64,000 nt of DNA from CAYVQZ01 sp964453435 (lineage in GTDB: Bacteria; Abyssobacteria; SURF-5), in assembly GCA_964453435.1 (NCBI GenBank), contig CAYVQZ010000011.1, positions 18,966 through 82,965 on the forward strand, given 5' to 3'. The notes beneath the pieces are model-generated. The model was not told the origin of the DNA. It searched no databases and was given only the letters and a program-made list of their open reading frames with translations. Of this stretch, positions 55,001-61,347 are shown piece after piece. Each line of letters begins with the position of its first letter. The first letter of the stretch is position 1. The position numbers were made by a program, and so were the translations under genes.

Positions 55001-55167
55001 TCTTTGGGCGGGAACAAAACCGACAACAACATCAGCATTGCGACCGGTAGAGACAGTACGGCTCTCTTCGCATTGCCTGTTTTGCCGAACTGTCGGCGCA
55101 GGACAGACGGGACTCTCTTCCACCGTCGCACGGCGTTCGGGGCCGGGGTGTTAACCGCCAAACTCAT
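52051..55167 (-). CDS. Exported fusion: ABC-type sugar-binding domain plus DUF4091/GH123-like hydrolase
   Basis: A 1038-residue exported protein with a long basic n-region and signal (AVLSLPVAMLMLLSVLFPP, cleavage near ANA-SQ, residue 60). Residues ~60-440 form an extracellular solute-binding domain of the ABC sugar type (IEIHLWHRWGAEKRERLESV, VYGIPAYLNPIVLIYD, LFVVSKQPGRERAALRFLEF). Residues ~460-900 resemble GH123/DUF4091: VTLTAARNEHETFQLALSV, a mid-domain KLFVYFIDEPTYHQYG with the adjacent Asp-Glu pair that GH123 uses, and DVWWYTAGAVRP, LRLTGFLHWESANW-like barrel ends, and IRLKLLREGFEDMELL. A C-terminal Ig-like segment ends the protein. No permease gene is nearby. It leads the VanZ/sulfatase operon. 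Confidence 0.85.
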   Translation of the reverse strand: MSLAVNTPAPNAVRRWKRVPSVLRRQFGKTGNAKRAVLSLPVAMLMLLSVLFPPKEANASQIEIHLWHRWGAEKRERLESVVSAFNCDHKDIRVIATSLGPLGGSVVEQMKLSDPSELPELALVEREAIPELADSGIIVPIEKLLAESASLHVNNWFDSALTYGTYEEEVYGIPAYLNPIVLIYDPGLLSKAGPVAPPAAWMDFFTLAQTPAGKKADGVQWVLSQRSIADLFFVLCTQNRIRLLETGNEREPVRKVIEVLDFIRSLRNTEGALSPHYKFWDHNFADITSGKVLFQIDSAQMLAHLLETASLPLAVSQAPSDSRPALTYLSHSPLFVVSKQPGRERAALRFLEFFYGSERYSRLAEKMLFIHPVQSAAREVEKSVRNHSIPYPRLVAAAQNAEVFPLRANTGPALSEISRIVEQLDAGLLSSEHASKKIAEVVKRGAIEDISAPRPHARILWAESTRRLYQDGGEPCRGAPVTLTAARNEHETFQLALSVTTPHAGLRVHVLPFDSDDGEHWSAQTAAYLQEDTRISSPLAAERHGLYPNALREATQFDAEPGKLVRLWMDVLVPEQAPTGIFSSRIVISGGDEVVAEMPLRLRVVPLMVPRKSSHPAVIGLNYDLVDQHYGFEDSRRLKDSFYWFLVEHRLSPFQPPVPVHSVEAARYLGDERVSGCRLPFLPSDPRLQSAVNLADQGGWLGKLFVYFIDEPTYHQYGVIKDLGQAFDSLQPPPAFMVTCFPDDLLLDAVDIWCVHMRFLPEGLPHGFRDRKQYFDLVRNRLAAGADVWWYTAGAVRPVPTLHIEDAPTAFRIIPWLQRLCGITGFLHWESANWTQPIDDPFISHFGNGEGVLVYPGDEGPMPSIRLKLLREGFEDMELLFLMQQQIENLQGALNAERLGDIGSRRVREMCRRLISDRALRTGTNNESLVLSNFFRKPGTIERVREQVIEETLNLMGKPSALVLTEPEEKQYTDTEKVRVFGAVEEGCLVEVNGTRATVDARGGFSVTLPLDKGLNVFTIRILKGQERKVFLREILRF

Positions 55168-55267
55168 GAATTGCTATCCCGATTTTTTATGCGGGCTCGT
55201 TCGCAAGCACAGGGGTGGCGCTATGACGCGCAGCATAGAGGATTGTCCCCGAAATGAAATTTGCTTC

Positions 55268-55310
55268 GGTTATTTGGGAACACCATGCGGCATGGTGTCC
55301 CCCAATAACC
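55268..55310. repeat. Long near-perfect inverted repeat
   Basis: The 43 bases form a palindrome: ACACCATGC and GCATGGTGT pair around one base, and outside two mismatches GGTTATT pairs with AATAACC. It lies between the end of the Mth938-like gene and the start of the fusion gene. There is no T-run on either side, so it is not a standard terminator; it could be a processing site, a protein-binding site or a mobile-repeat relic. Confidence 0.7.
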
Positions 55311-55398
55311 CGTATCAGCTCGCCTGTCGAGCATACGCGCGGTGATTCGCATGTCCTTGCAGAAAACTGTCAAAAGGCGTATCGCCGGTTCGTTGGCA

Positions 55399-55746
55399 TT
55401 AACACGTCAGGTGGAGCGCCGCTACAACTCGGCTTCCTTTTTTCGATAGTTCATTAAATTTGTCGCAGGCCCTGTCTGTCGGACCCGCAACCAGCTCGAT
55501 ATTTCGCTTTTGGAGTTCTTCGGTGACCCGCTTGTCTATTTGCATGCGCGATGAATCTCCCTGTCCCACCACGAGTATCTCCGGCGGGTTCTCGAGTATT
55601 TCGTCAATATCCTCGAGCTGCAACTTGTGGCCCTGCGCGCGCCACCAATCGGATTTGATGCTGTCGGGATAAATGATCACGTCGCTCTCGTATTTCCGGC
55701 CGTCAACTTTGACAGACCCGAACGAATAGTGCTCAATTGTTTTCAC
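55399..55746 (-). CDS. Mth938/DUF498-domain protein
   Basis: A 115-residue protein of the Mth938-like (NDUFAF3/DUF498) fold. It shows HYSFGSVKVDGRKYESDVII, WWRAQGHKLQLEDI and the central PEILVVGQGDSSRMQI, followed by ELQKRNIELVAGPTDRACD. The start is GTG 55746 with GGAGGT eight bases upstream, which excludes the open but repeat-derived codons up to 55905. It lies about 180 bases behind rtcB on the same strand and may be cotranscribed, with a repeat in between. Molecular function is unknown; the mitochondrial relative assists complex I assembly. Confidence 0.82.
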   Translation of the reverse strand: MKTIEHYSFGSVKVDGRKYESDVIIYPDSIKSDWWRAQGHKLQLEDIDEILENPPEILVVGQGDSSRMQIDKRVTEELQKRNIELVAGPTDRACDKFNELSKKGSRVVAALHLTC

Positions 55747-55814
55747 GACCGCCCACCTCCGTGTCGCTCTCCCAGCGAGGTCCAGTTTGAATTCGTCCCA
55801 CGGTTGCACATTTA

Positions 55815-55925
55815 CCGAGGCGCCGGCGCGGGGACTGTTAGGCTCTCCCGGATTTACGGGCACGAAGCGTCGTAGATTCGGGACCGCTCCCAAAACGGGC
55901 GTCATCGAACTGTGAGACAGACACT
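55815..55925 (-). repeat. Dispersed modular palindromic repeat, copy E (diverged)
   Basis: On the minus strand it reads GGTCCCGAATCTACG, CTTCGTGCCCGTAAATCCGG and GAGAGCC, in the same order as copies A and D but with several substitutions. It fills the gap between rtcB and the Mth938-like gene. Confidence 0.7.
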
Positions 55926-55927
55926 TT

Positions 55928-57382
55928 TTATCCCTTGATGACGCCGATAGGTTTCAATCGGGCTACCCGAAGGCTGACGCCCGCATTATGCATAACCTCG
56001 ACCACTTTCTCGACATCTTTATATGCTTCGGGAATCTCCTCGGCCAGCGTCCTCTTGCCATGAGCCTTCACGATTATGTCCCTGTCCTCCAGCTCGCGCA
56101 CGATCGCCCGGCCTTTGCTCGCCTTTGTAGCCTGTGTGCGGCTCATGACTCTCCCGGCCCCATGACACGTAGAGCCAAAGGTCTGCTCCATCGCCTTTTG
56201 CGTTCCGACGAGCAGGTATGATTGGCGGCCCATGTCGCCGGGAATGAGCACCGGCTGTCCGACCTCTTTGTAGTCGTCAGGAATTTCCGGATGGTGTGGA
56301 GGGAACGCCCGAGTGGCGCCTTTTCGGTGAACCCAAAGCATCATCTCCCTGCCGTCAACCGTATGTTTTTCGTGCTTTGCCATGTTATGGCAGACGTCAT
56401 AGATCAATCGCATTCCCAAGTCGCGCGGACTTATATCGAGAGTTTTTTCGAACACCTGGCGAGTGAGATGCATGATGACCTGTCTGTTCGCCCAGGCGTA
56501 ATTGGCAGCCGCTTTCATGGCGGCCACATAATTGCGGCCCTCTTCCGAATCCGCCGGCGCGCAGGCCAACTGCCTGTCGGGCAGCTCGATTTTGTACCTT
56601 TGGAGAGCGCGTCCCATGACCTTCAAATAATCGTCGCAGATCTGATGTCCAAAACCCCGGGAGCCGCAATGAATAAACACCGTGACAGTTCCCTCTTCTA
56701 TTCCGAACACACGCGCAGCTTCGGCATGGAAAATCTCGTCCACGAAACCTATTTCCAGAAAATGGTTTCCCGAACCGAGCGTGCCGACCTGGGCCAACCC
56801 GCGTTCCATCGCGTGCGAACTGACCACATCCGGGTCGGCGCCGGACAAACACCCCCCTTGCTCGGTGTGCTCGATGTCCGTTCTCTCGCCAAACCCTCTC
56901 TCCATCGCCCATTCCGACCCCTTAACGGCGACCTTTCGCAACTGGCTCTCGGAAATTTTTTCAATTGCCCCCTTGGCGCCGACGCCGGTCGGAATAGTGT
57001 GATACAGGCCGGCTACGAGCTCGCGGAGTTTCGGCCGTATATCATTGACAAACAAATTTGTTCTCATGAGCCGGACCCCGCAATTGATGTCGTAGCCGAC
57101 TCCGCCGGGCGAAATCACACCGCCTGCTTCGGGGTCGGTTGCAGCCACGCCTCCGATGGGGAATCCGTAACCCCAGTGAATGTCCGGCATGGCCAGCGAG
57201 TATTTTACGATGCCGGGAAGCGTCGCAACGTTTGCAGCCTGCTTCAGGCTTTCGTCTTTCCGGATGTCTTTCATCATGCCCTCATCGGCATAAATCCGGG
57301 CCGGGACGCGCATCGAACCCGTCTTCCGGATTTCGAAGAGGTAATCGGTTATCTTTTCCGCTTTTATATCAGTCATTGGCAT
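55928..57382 (-). CDS. rtcB: RNA-splicing ligase RtcB
   Basis: A 484-residue RNA ligase joining 2',3'-cyclic phosphate (or 3'-phosphate) and 5'-hydroxyl ends using GTP and manganese. Key motifs are seen: MPDIHWGYGFPIGGV, DINCGVRL (metal-binding cysteine), GSGNHFLEI, HCGSRGFGHQ and the guanylylated histidine region in GSTCHGAGRVMSR, with KAHGKRTLAEE and EAYKDVEKVV near the end. ATG 57382 follows the archease stop by nine bases. Archease activates RtcB turnover, and the joint operon fits that role. It is intact. Confidence 0.96.
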   Translation of the reverse strand: MPMTDIKAEKITDYLFEIRKTGSMRVPARIYADEGMMKDIRKDESLKQAANVATLPGIVKYSLAMPDIHWGYGFPIGGVAATDPEAGGVISPGGVGYDINCGVRLMRTNLFVNDIRPKLRELVAGLYHTIPTGVGAKGAIEKISESQLRKVAVKGSEWAMERGFGERTDIEHTEQGGCLSGADPDVVSSHAMERGLAQVGTLGSGNHFLEIGFVDEIFHAEAARVFGIEEGTVTVFIHCGSRGFGHQICDDYLKVMGRALQRYKIELPDRQLACAPADSEEGRNYVAAMKAAANYAWANRQVIMHLTRQVFEKTLDISPRDLGMRLIYDVCHNMAKHEKHTVDGREMMLWVHRKGATRAFPPHHPEIPDDYKEVGQPVLIPGDMGRQSYLLVGTQKAMEQTFGSTCHGAGRVMSRTQATKASKGRAIVRELEDRDIIVKAHGKRTLAEEIPEAYKDVEKVVEVMHNAGVSLRVARLKPIGVIKG

Positions 57383-57391
57383 CCGCTTTCT

Positions 57392-57841
57392 TCATACGTC
57401 GAAAATGACCGTGGCGAACCACCCCGTCTCGGACTTCGAGACCTCGAGCTTATGGTAGGTGGCAGCCTTTACGGTTTCTCCGACCGAATGTTTCTCTTCG
57501 TCGAATGGTTCACCCAGCGCCGTGGCCCTCAATGATGTTTCGGTAACCGACTCGACCTCGAATCTGCTGAAAAACATGCCGCTTACCTCCGCTCTGAAGG
57601 CTAATTCGTTCAACCATGTCACAAGGAGTTCCTCGATATTCTCCGCTTCAAGGCCTATTTCGGCCTTCTGTGTCGGCTGCACGTTCGCAATATCCACCAT
57701 CAGGTCAAACATTGCGCATGCCGCCATCGCGAACAACTCCTCAAGGGTGCCGGCCCACACCCGAATCCCAATGTCAGCCGTGTGTTCCACCACCTCATAA
57801 GCGTTCTTGATAGTATCAGCGTCTGCTATTGCCTTCACCAC
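57392..57841 (-). CDS. Archease (RtcB cofactor)
   Basis: A protein of about 149 residues that stimulates RtcB guanylylation and turnover. It has the archease layout: YEVVEHTADIGIRVWAGTLEELFA at the N-terminus with the metal-binding aspartate, EELLVTWLNELAF in the middle and KAATYHKLEVSKSETGW, ending in VIFDV. I chose GTG 57841 with AGAGGA upstream; the frame is open to TTG 57889. It directly precedes rtcB and lies about 50 bases downstream of a good promoter. Confidence 0.92.
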   Translation of the reverse strand: MVKAIADADTIKNAYEVVEHTADIGIRVWAGTLEELFAMAACAMFDLMVDIANVQPTQKAEIGLEAENIEELLVTWLNELAFRAEVSGMFFSRFEVESVTETSLRATALGEPFDEEKHSVGETVKAATYHKLEVSKSETGWFATVIFDV

Positions 57842-58206
57842 TTGTTCCTCTGCGCGCGGAGCGAACCGTCCCGAAAGAGATTGCAACACTTTTCCTTAAG
57901 TATAATAAAGACCATAATTGAAAGCAAAGAGATAATCACAAGAATTGCTTCATGCAAGCCTCGAAGCCCTCGTCAAACGTGTGAACCCCGTGGGACGAGG
58001 GTTTGGTTTTCGTGGTCGGATATGGTCCCCAAGGCCGAATTTAACTTTCTGTGCGAGCTGTTGGTCTAATTAGTGAAGATTCGGCAAGGAACGGGGCCAT
58101 CGCCCCGCGTTCCCGTCGCTAGAACTTCGGGCCGCCCGTTGTTAGAGTTTACTTTGTGTAGTCAGTGTCACGACAGTCACACTTCACGAGAGGAGGACGA
58201 ACGACA
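57842..58206. other. Divergent intergenic region with possible structured leader
   Basis: These 365 bases separate archease from the tandem OB-like gene. Apart from the minus-strand promoter, an interrupted inverted repeat (CCTCGTC near 57968 against GACGAGG near 57994) could fold in an RNA; no known class is recognised and no gene is seen. Confidence 0.4.
57899..57927 (-). promoter_or_regulatory. Sigma-70-type promoter for archease-rtcB
   Basis: On the minus strand TTGCTT (57927-57922), a 17-base spacer and TATACT (57904-57899) precede the archease start by about 58 bases. Confidence 0.65.
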
Positions 58207-59028
58207 ATGAGAACACGTGTTATCATCTCGCTGCTGGCAGCGCTTATGCTTTTGCCGACAACCGTCTTGGCGCAGAGCATGAGAAAGCAGGCCGGCGCCC
58301 CGGGCTGGGGCCGCGGACCCGGGGAAGGATATGCCCGCCTGTACGACCTCGAAAAGGTCGAGACCATGACCGGCGAAGTTATCAGCGTCGAATACCAGAC
58401 TCGAAAAGTGGTCCCCGGCGAGGGAATTCATTTGCGGGTCCGGTTCGATGATGAAATCGTCCCGGTTCATCTCGGCCCGAAATGGTTCCTCGACGACCAG
58501 GACTGGTATGTCGGAGAGGGCGACACCGTGACGGTTACCGGGTCACGCGTTCAAGTCAATGGAGAGCCCTTCGTTTTGGCGGCAGAGTTAAAGAAAGGCG
58601 ATGACGTCATAAAGCTCCGAGACGACAGCGGGCGTCCTCTGTGGGCAGCCTCGGGCAGAGGCGGAGGCTGGGGACGAGACGGCGCCTACCAGCGCATGTA
58701 TGATCCCAAAACCGTTGAGACTGTCACTGGGGAAGTTCTCGAAATCACATATTTCACTCCCAGGATTACAACGAGACAAGGGATTCACCTGAAGCTGAAA
58801 AGCGGAGCCGATATACTTTTCGTTCATCTCGGGCCCCGGTGGTTTATCGAAAACCAGGACATCCTCATTTTCGAAGGGGATACGGTGACCGTGAAAGGCT
58901 CCCGCATTATGTTTGAGGACCGACCGGCCATCATCGCCGCGTCCGTTCAAAAGGGAGACGATGTCCTCATGTTACGCGATGACAGCGGATTTCCGGTCTG
59001 GGCAGGTTGGAAACGACGGAGCCGATGA
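58207..59028 (+). CDS. Exported protein with two tandem OB-like domains
   Basis: A 273-residue protein with a clean signal peptide (VIISLLAALMLLPTTVLAQS, cleavage near residue 23). The mature protein is two homologous halves, about residues 41-147 and 159-268. Paired motifs are YARLYDLEKVETMTGEVIS/YQRMYDPKTVETVTGEVLE, GIHLRVRF/GIHLKLKS, VPVHLGPKWFL/LFVHLGPRWFI, GDTVTVTGSR/GDTVTVKGSR and LRDDSGRPLWA/LRDDSGFPVWA, consistent with a small beta-barrel of the OB kind. AGGAGG lies upstream of ATG 58207. Its role is unknown; it may be a periplasmic stress or metal-binding protein. A bidirectional terminator follows. Confidence 0.85.
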   Translation: MRTRVIISLLAALMLLPTTVLAQSMRKQAGAPGWGRGPGEGYARLYDLEKVETMTGEVISVEYQTRKVVPGEGIHLRVRFDDEIVPVHLGPKWFLDDQDWYVGEGDTVTVTGSRVQVNGEPFVLAAELKKGDDVIKLRDDSGRPLWAASGRGGGWGRDGAYQRMYDPKTVETVTGEVLEITYFTPRITTRQGIHLKLKSGADILFVHLGPRWFIENQDILIFEGDTVTVKGSRIMFEDRPAIIAASVQKGDDVLMLRDDSGFPVWAGWKRRSR

Positions 59029-59072
59029 ACCAACGGGTCGAATAATCAGCGGCTTCGTGCCGACTCATAATG

Positions 59073-59110
59073 AAAAAAGAGGGGCGGGTGACGCAAACCC
59101 GCCCCTTTAT
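59073..59110. terminator. Bidirectional rho-independent terminator
   Basis: GGGGCGGGT (59081-59089) pairs perfectly with ACCCGCCCC (59097-59105) over a seven-base loop. It is flanked by AAAAAAGA on the left and TTTAT on the right, so it can end both the + strand OB-like gene and the converging minus-strand CMD gene. Confidence 0.85.
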
Positions 59111-59130
59111 ATCTCCCGGAGTCGATTTCT

Positions 59131-59703
59131 TCAGATGTCCCCGACTTGCTCGAGCAGTTTCTCATGCTGTTGCAGGAAATCTTCCTCAACTTCCACCCGG
59201 AACGTCAGAAGAAACTTCGCCACCATGCTCCAGTACCCAATTGAAAGGGTCAGCTCGACAAGGCTGGGACGGTCCATGAACCTTAACGCGTTCTCGAACG
59301 TCTCGTCCGACGGCTGGTTCTCCCGAACCACCTCCTCGGTATATTTCAGGACCGTCTTCTCGTTGTCGGAAAAGACATCTGACCGCTGCCAGTCTCCGAG
59401 TTCCTTGACCTGTTGGTTTGAGACGCCGACGCCCAATGCGATCGGGACATGATGCGCCCACTCATAGCGAGCGCCGTGAATCTGCGCAATTCTTAAAATG
59501 GCAAGTTCGCGGAACCTCGGCTCGAGTCGCGCCCCGGTCAACAGCCTGCTGCCGATCCTGATGAACTCTCGAATCGCGGCGTCGCTGTGCGCGACCATCC
59601 TGTGGATGTTCAGCATCTCCACATCATTCGCTTTCATTTTTTCAAAGAACGCCCTGATCTTGTCCGGCGAATCGTCGAGATTTGCGTACGGAATCCTGCT
59701 CAT
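59131..59703 (-). CDS. Carboxymuconolactone decarboxylase/AhpD-like protein
   Basis: A 190-residue helical protein of the CMD/AhpD superfamily. ATG 59703 with AAGGGAGA upstream is the start. RFRELAILRIAQIHGARYEWAHHVPIALGVGVSNQQVKEL is the family core, but the CxxC redox pair of AhpD is replaced by Glu-Trp-Ala-His-His, so a peroxidase mechanism is unlikely, and members of this kind are often annotated only as CMD-family. It lies 26 bases after an OYE-type reductase gene on the same strand, suggesting joint work on a small organic substrate. Confidence 0.82.
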   Translation of the reverse strand: MSRIPYANLDDSPDKIRAFFEKMKANDVEMLNIHRMVAHSDAAIREFIRIGSRLLTGARLEPRFRELAILRIAQIHGARYEWAHHVPIALGVGVSNQQVKELGDWQRSDVFSDNEKTVLKYTEEVVRENQPSDETFENALRFMDRPSLVELTLSIGYWSMVAKFLLTFRVEVEEDFLQQHEKLLEQVGDI

Positions 59704-59729
59704 GGTCTCCCTTTCACTTATTGTTAGAA

Positions 59730-60818
59730 TCAAAGGTTCTCGTTGACCGAGCACGTCATCCCCGGCCGTTCTCCCTCCATGAAACACTGCAGACAACCGG
59801 TGCACTCGACCACGGTATCCGGTTTGCCGTCGAGCGATTTCGAAACAAGTTCGGGGTCGGCGATCAGGGCTCGGCCGATAGCGACCATGTCGGCATATCC
59901 CTCCTTGAGCGCATCCTCGGCCTGTTCAAGCCCGAGCACGCCGCCAACTCCGATGACGGGTATGCCCACGTGCTTTCTGATTTCACCCGCCAGCTTCAAC
60001 AGATTGCCTTCCGCCGCTTCCTGTATCATTCTCGGTCCCGTGTCGATCCCGCCCCCGGAGACATGGATGATATCGAGACCGCTTTCGACGAACATATCGA
60101 CCATGTCGCGGCTTTCCCCAACAGTCAGCCCTCCCTCGACATACTCTTCAACGCTCATTCTCAGTCCGAGCGGGAAATCCTCGCCCACCCTCTCGCGGGT
60201 CCTCTTCAGTATTTCGACGATGATCCTCGCCCGGTTTTCGGTAATGCCGCCGTATTCGTCTTTTCGCCGGTTCGACGCCGGTGACAGGAACTGGTTGAGC
60301 AAGAAACTGTGCGCGCCGTGAAATTCGACCATGGATGCTCCCGCAGTTTTGGCGGCCTCCGCAGCCCTGACGAACTGACCAATGACCTCCTCCACCTCCT
60401 CGGTCGAGAGCTCGCGCGGGACCACTCCCGTCATCGGGGAGGGAAGGGGCGAGGGCCCTACAACATCGCCTCCCGCCAGTTCGGACGACATCACACGGCC
60501 GCCATGATTCAACTGTACCGCCGGCACTGACCCCGCATTCCTTATCGCGTCGAACAGCTTTCGGGCAGAAGAAATATGCCGGTCCTCGTAAAGACAGAAA
60601 CTGTGAGTTCCAAGCCGCGAGTATGCGGAAATGCCCGTGGCGCCGACGATTGAAAGTCCGACATTGTTTTTTGCGATGGCCTCGTGGAACGCTATCAGGC
60701 GCCCCGTGGCTTCACCATCCACGGTCGCGTAGTTTGTCTGGACGGGCGGAAACACCACCCGGTTGGGAAATGTCGTTTCCTTTACCGTCAGGGACCTGCT
60801 CAGCAAGTCATAAGCCAT
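59730..60818 (-). CDS. NADH:flavin oxidoreductase, Old Yellow Enzyme family with Fe-S motif
   Basis: A 362-residue FMN-dependent reductase. FPNRVVFPPVQTNYA, QLNHGGRV, VEFHGAHSFLLNQFLSPASN and ARIIVEILKR mark the OYE barrel, and GVGGVLGLEQAEDAL with GRALIADPEL the phosphate-binding end. The C-terminal CTGCLQC plus a later cysteine forms the 4Fe-4S motif found in 2,4-dienoyl-CoA-reductase-type members, but the second and third domains of those larger enzymes are absent. GAGGAAAATC precedes ATG 60818. It is encoded between DUF5132 and CMD-family genes. Confidence 0.9.
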   Translation of the reverse strand: MAYDLLSRSLTVKETTFPNRVVFPPVQTNYATVDGEATGRLIAFHEAIAKNNVGLSIVGATGISAYSRLGTHSFCLYEDRHISSARKLFDAIRNAGSVPAVQLNHGGRVMSSELAGGDVVGPSPLPSPMTGVVPRELSTEEVEEVIGQFVRAAEAAKTAGASMVEFHGAHSFLLNQFLSPASNRRKDEYGGITENRARIIVEILKRTRERVGEDFPLGLRMSVEEYVEGGLTVGESRDMVDMFVESGLDIIHVSGGGIDTGPRMIQEAAEGNLLKLAGEIRKHVGIPVIGVGGVLGLEQAEDALKEGYADMVAIGRALIADPELVSKSLDGKPDTVVECTGCLQCFMEGERPGMTCSVNENL

Positions 60819-60845
60819 GATTTTCCTCTTAATTCCGGCCCCCAA

Positions 60846-61076
60846 TCAATCCTCTTCTTCGTGGTGGCTCTTTTTCCTGTTCAATTCCTCCCGAGCGTTC
60901 CTGACTGTCACCGACACCGCTTCGCCGGCGCTTTCAGCAGCGTCACAAAGCGATTCGTAGGCTAATAAACCGCCCGCGAGAGCGTAAGCGCCGTATGGCC
61001 TTACGGCCTTCAGTATCACCGGAACGGCCGCTCCAACACAAACCCCAACGAGGAATAACGTCGTCCGTGTCATCAT
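60846..61076 (-). CDS. Small membrane protein, DUF5132-like
   Basis: A 76-residue protein: an N-terminal hydrophobic helix (TTLFLVGVCVGAAVPVILKAV), RPYGAYALAGGLLAYESL, and a charged helical tail (NAREELNRKKSHHEEED). This matches the DUF5132 pattern of a membrane segment followed by an amphipathic charged helix. GGAG lies six bases before ATG 61076. The role is unknown; it heads the group with the OYE and CMD genes, 27 bases upstream of the OYE start. Confidence 0.7.
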   Translation of the reverse strand: MMTRTTLFLVGVCVGAAVPVILKAVRPYGAYALAGGLLAYESLCDAAESAGEAVSVTVRNAREELNRKKSHHEEED

Positions 61077-61260
61077 TGATACTCCATTTCCGGATGAATT
61101 CGTGTTCAGACTTGCACGGTTCATTCTACTCTCGGAACAACCGAAAATCAACCTCCGCCTCCTTCTGAACGCGACAGTTGCTCCAGTTCGCGACAGCCAA
61201 TTTCGGGGACACGGATTTCCGGCTGCCGCGTTCCCGAAATTTAGCCGAAGCCATATTTGC

Positions 61261-61288
61261 TTGCAACTGCGCCGCGCTGTGGTATTCT
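61261..61288 (+). promoter_or_regulatory. Candidate promoter for the diadenylate cyclase gene
   Basis: TTGCAA (61261-61266), a 16-base spacer and TATTCT (61283-61288) lie about 60 bases before ATG 61348. Confidence 0.4.
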
Positions 61289-61347
61289 ATAAGTGGAGTA
61301 TTCCTTCAAATTCTTGCACCGATAACGCAGGAAGAAGCCGTGCGCAC

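Noticed and set aside
56222..57535. 437-codon + strand open frame across rtcB
   Set aside because: rtcB and archease are unambiguous on the other strand; the antisense product has no recognisable domain.
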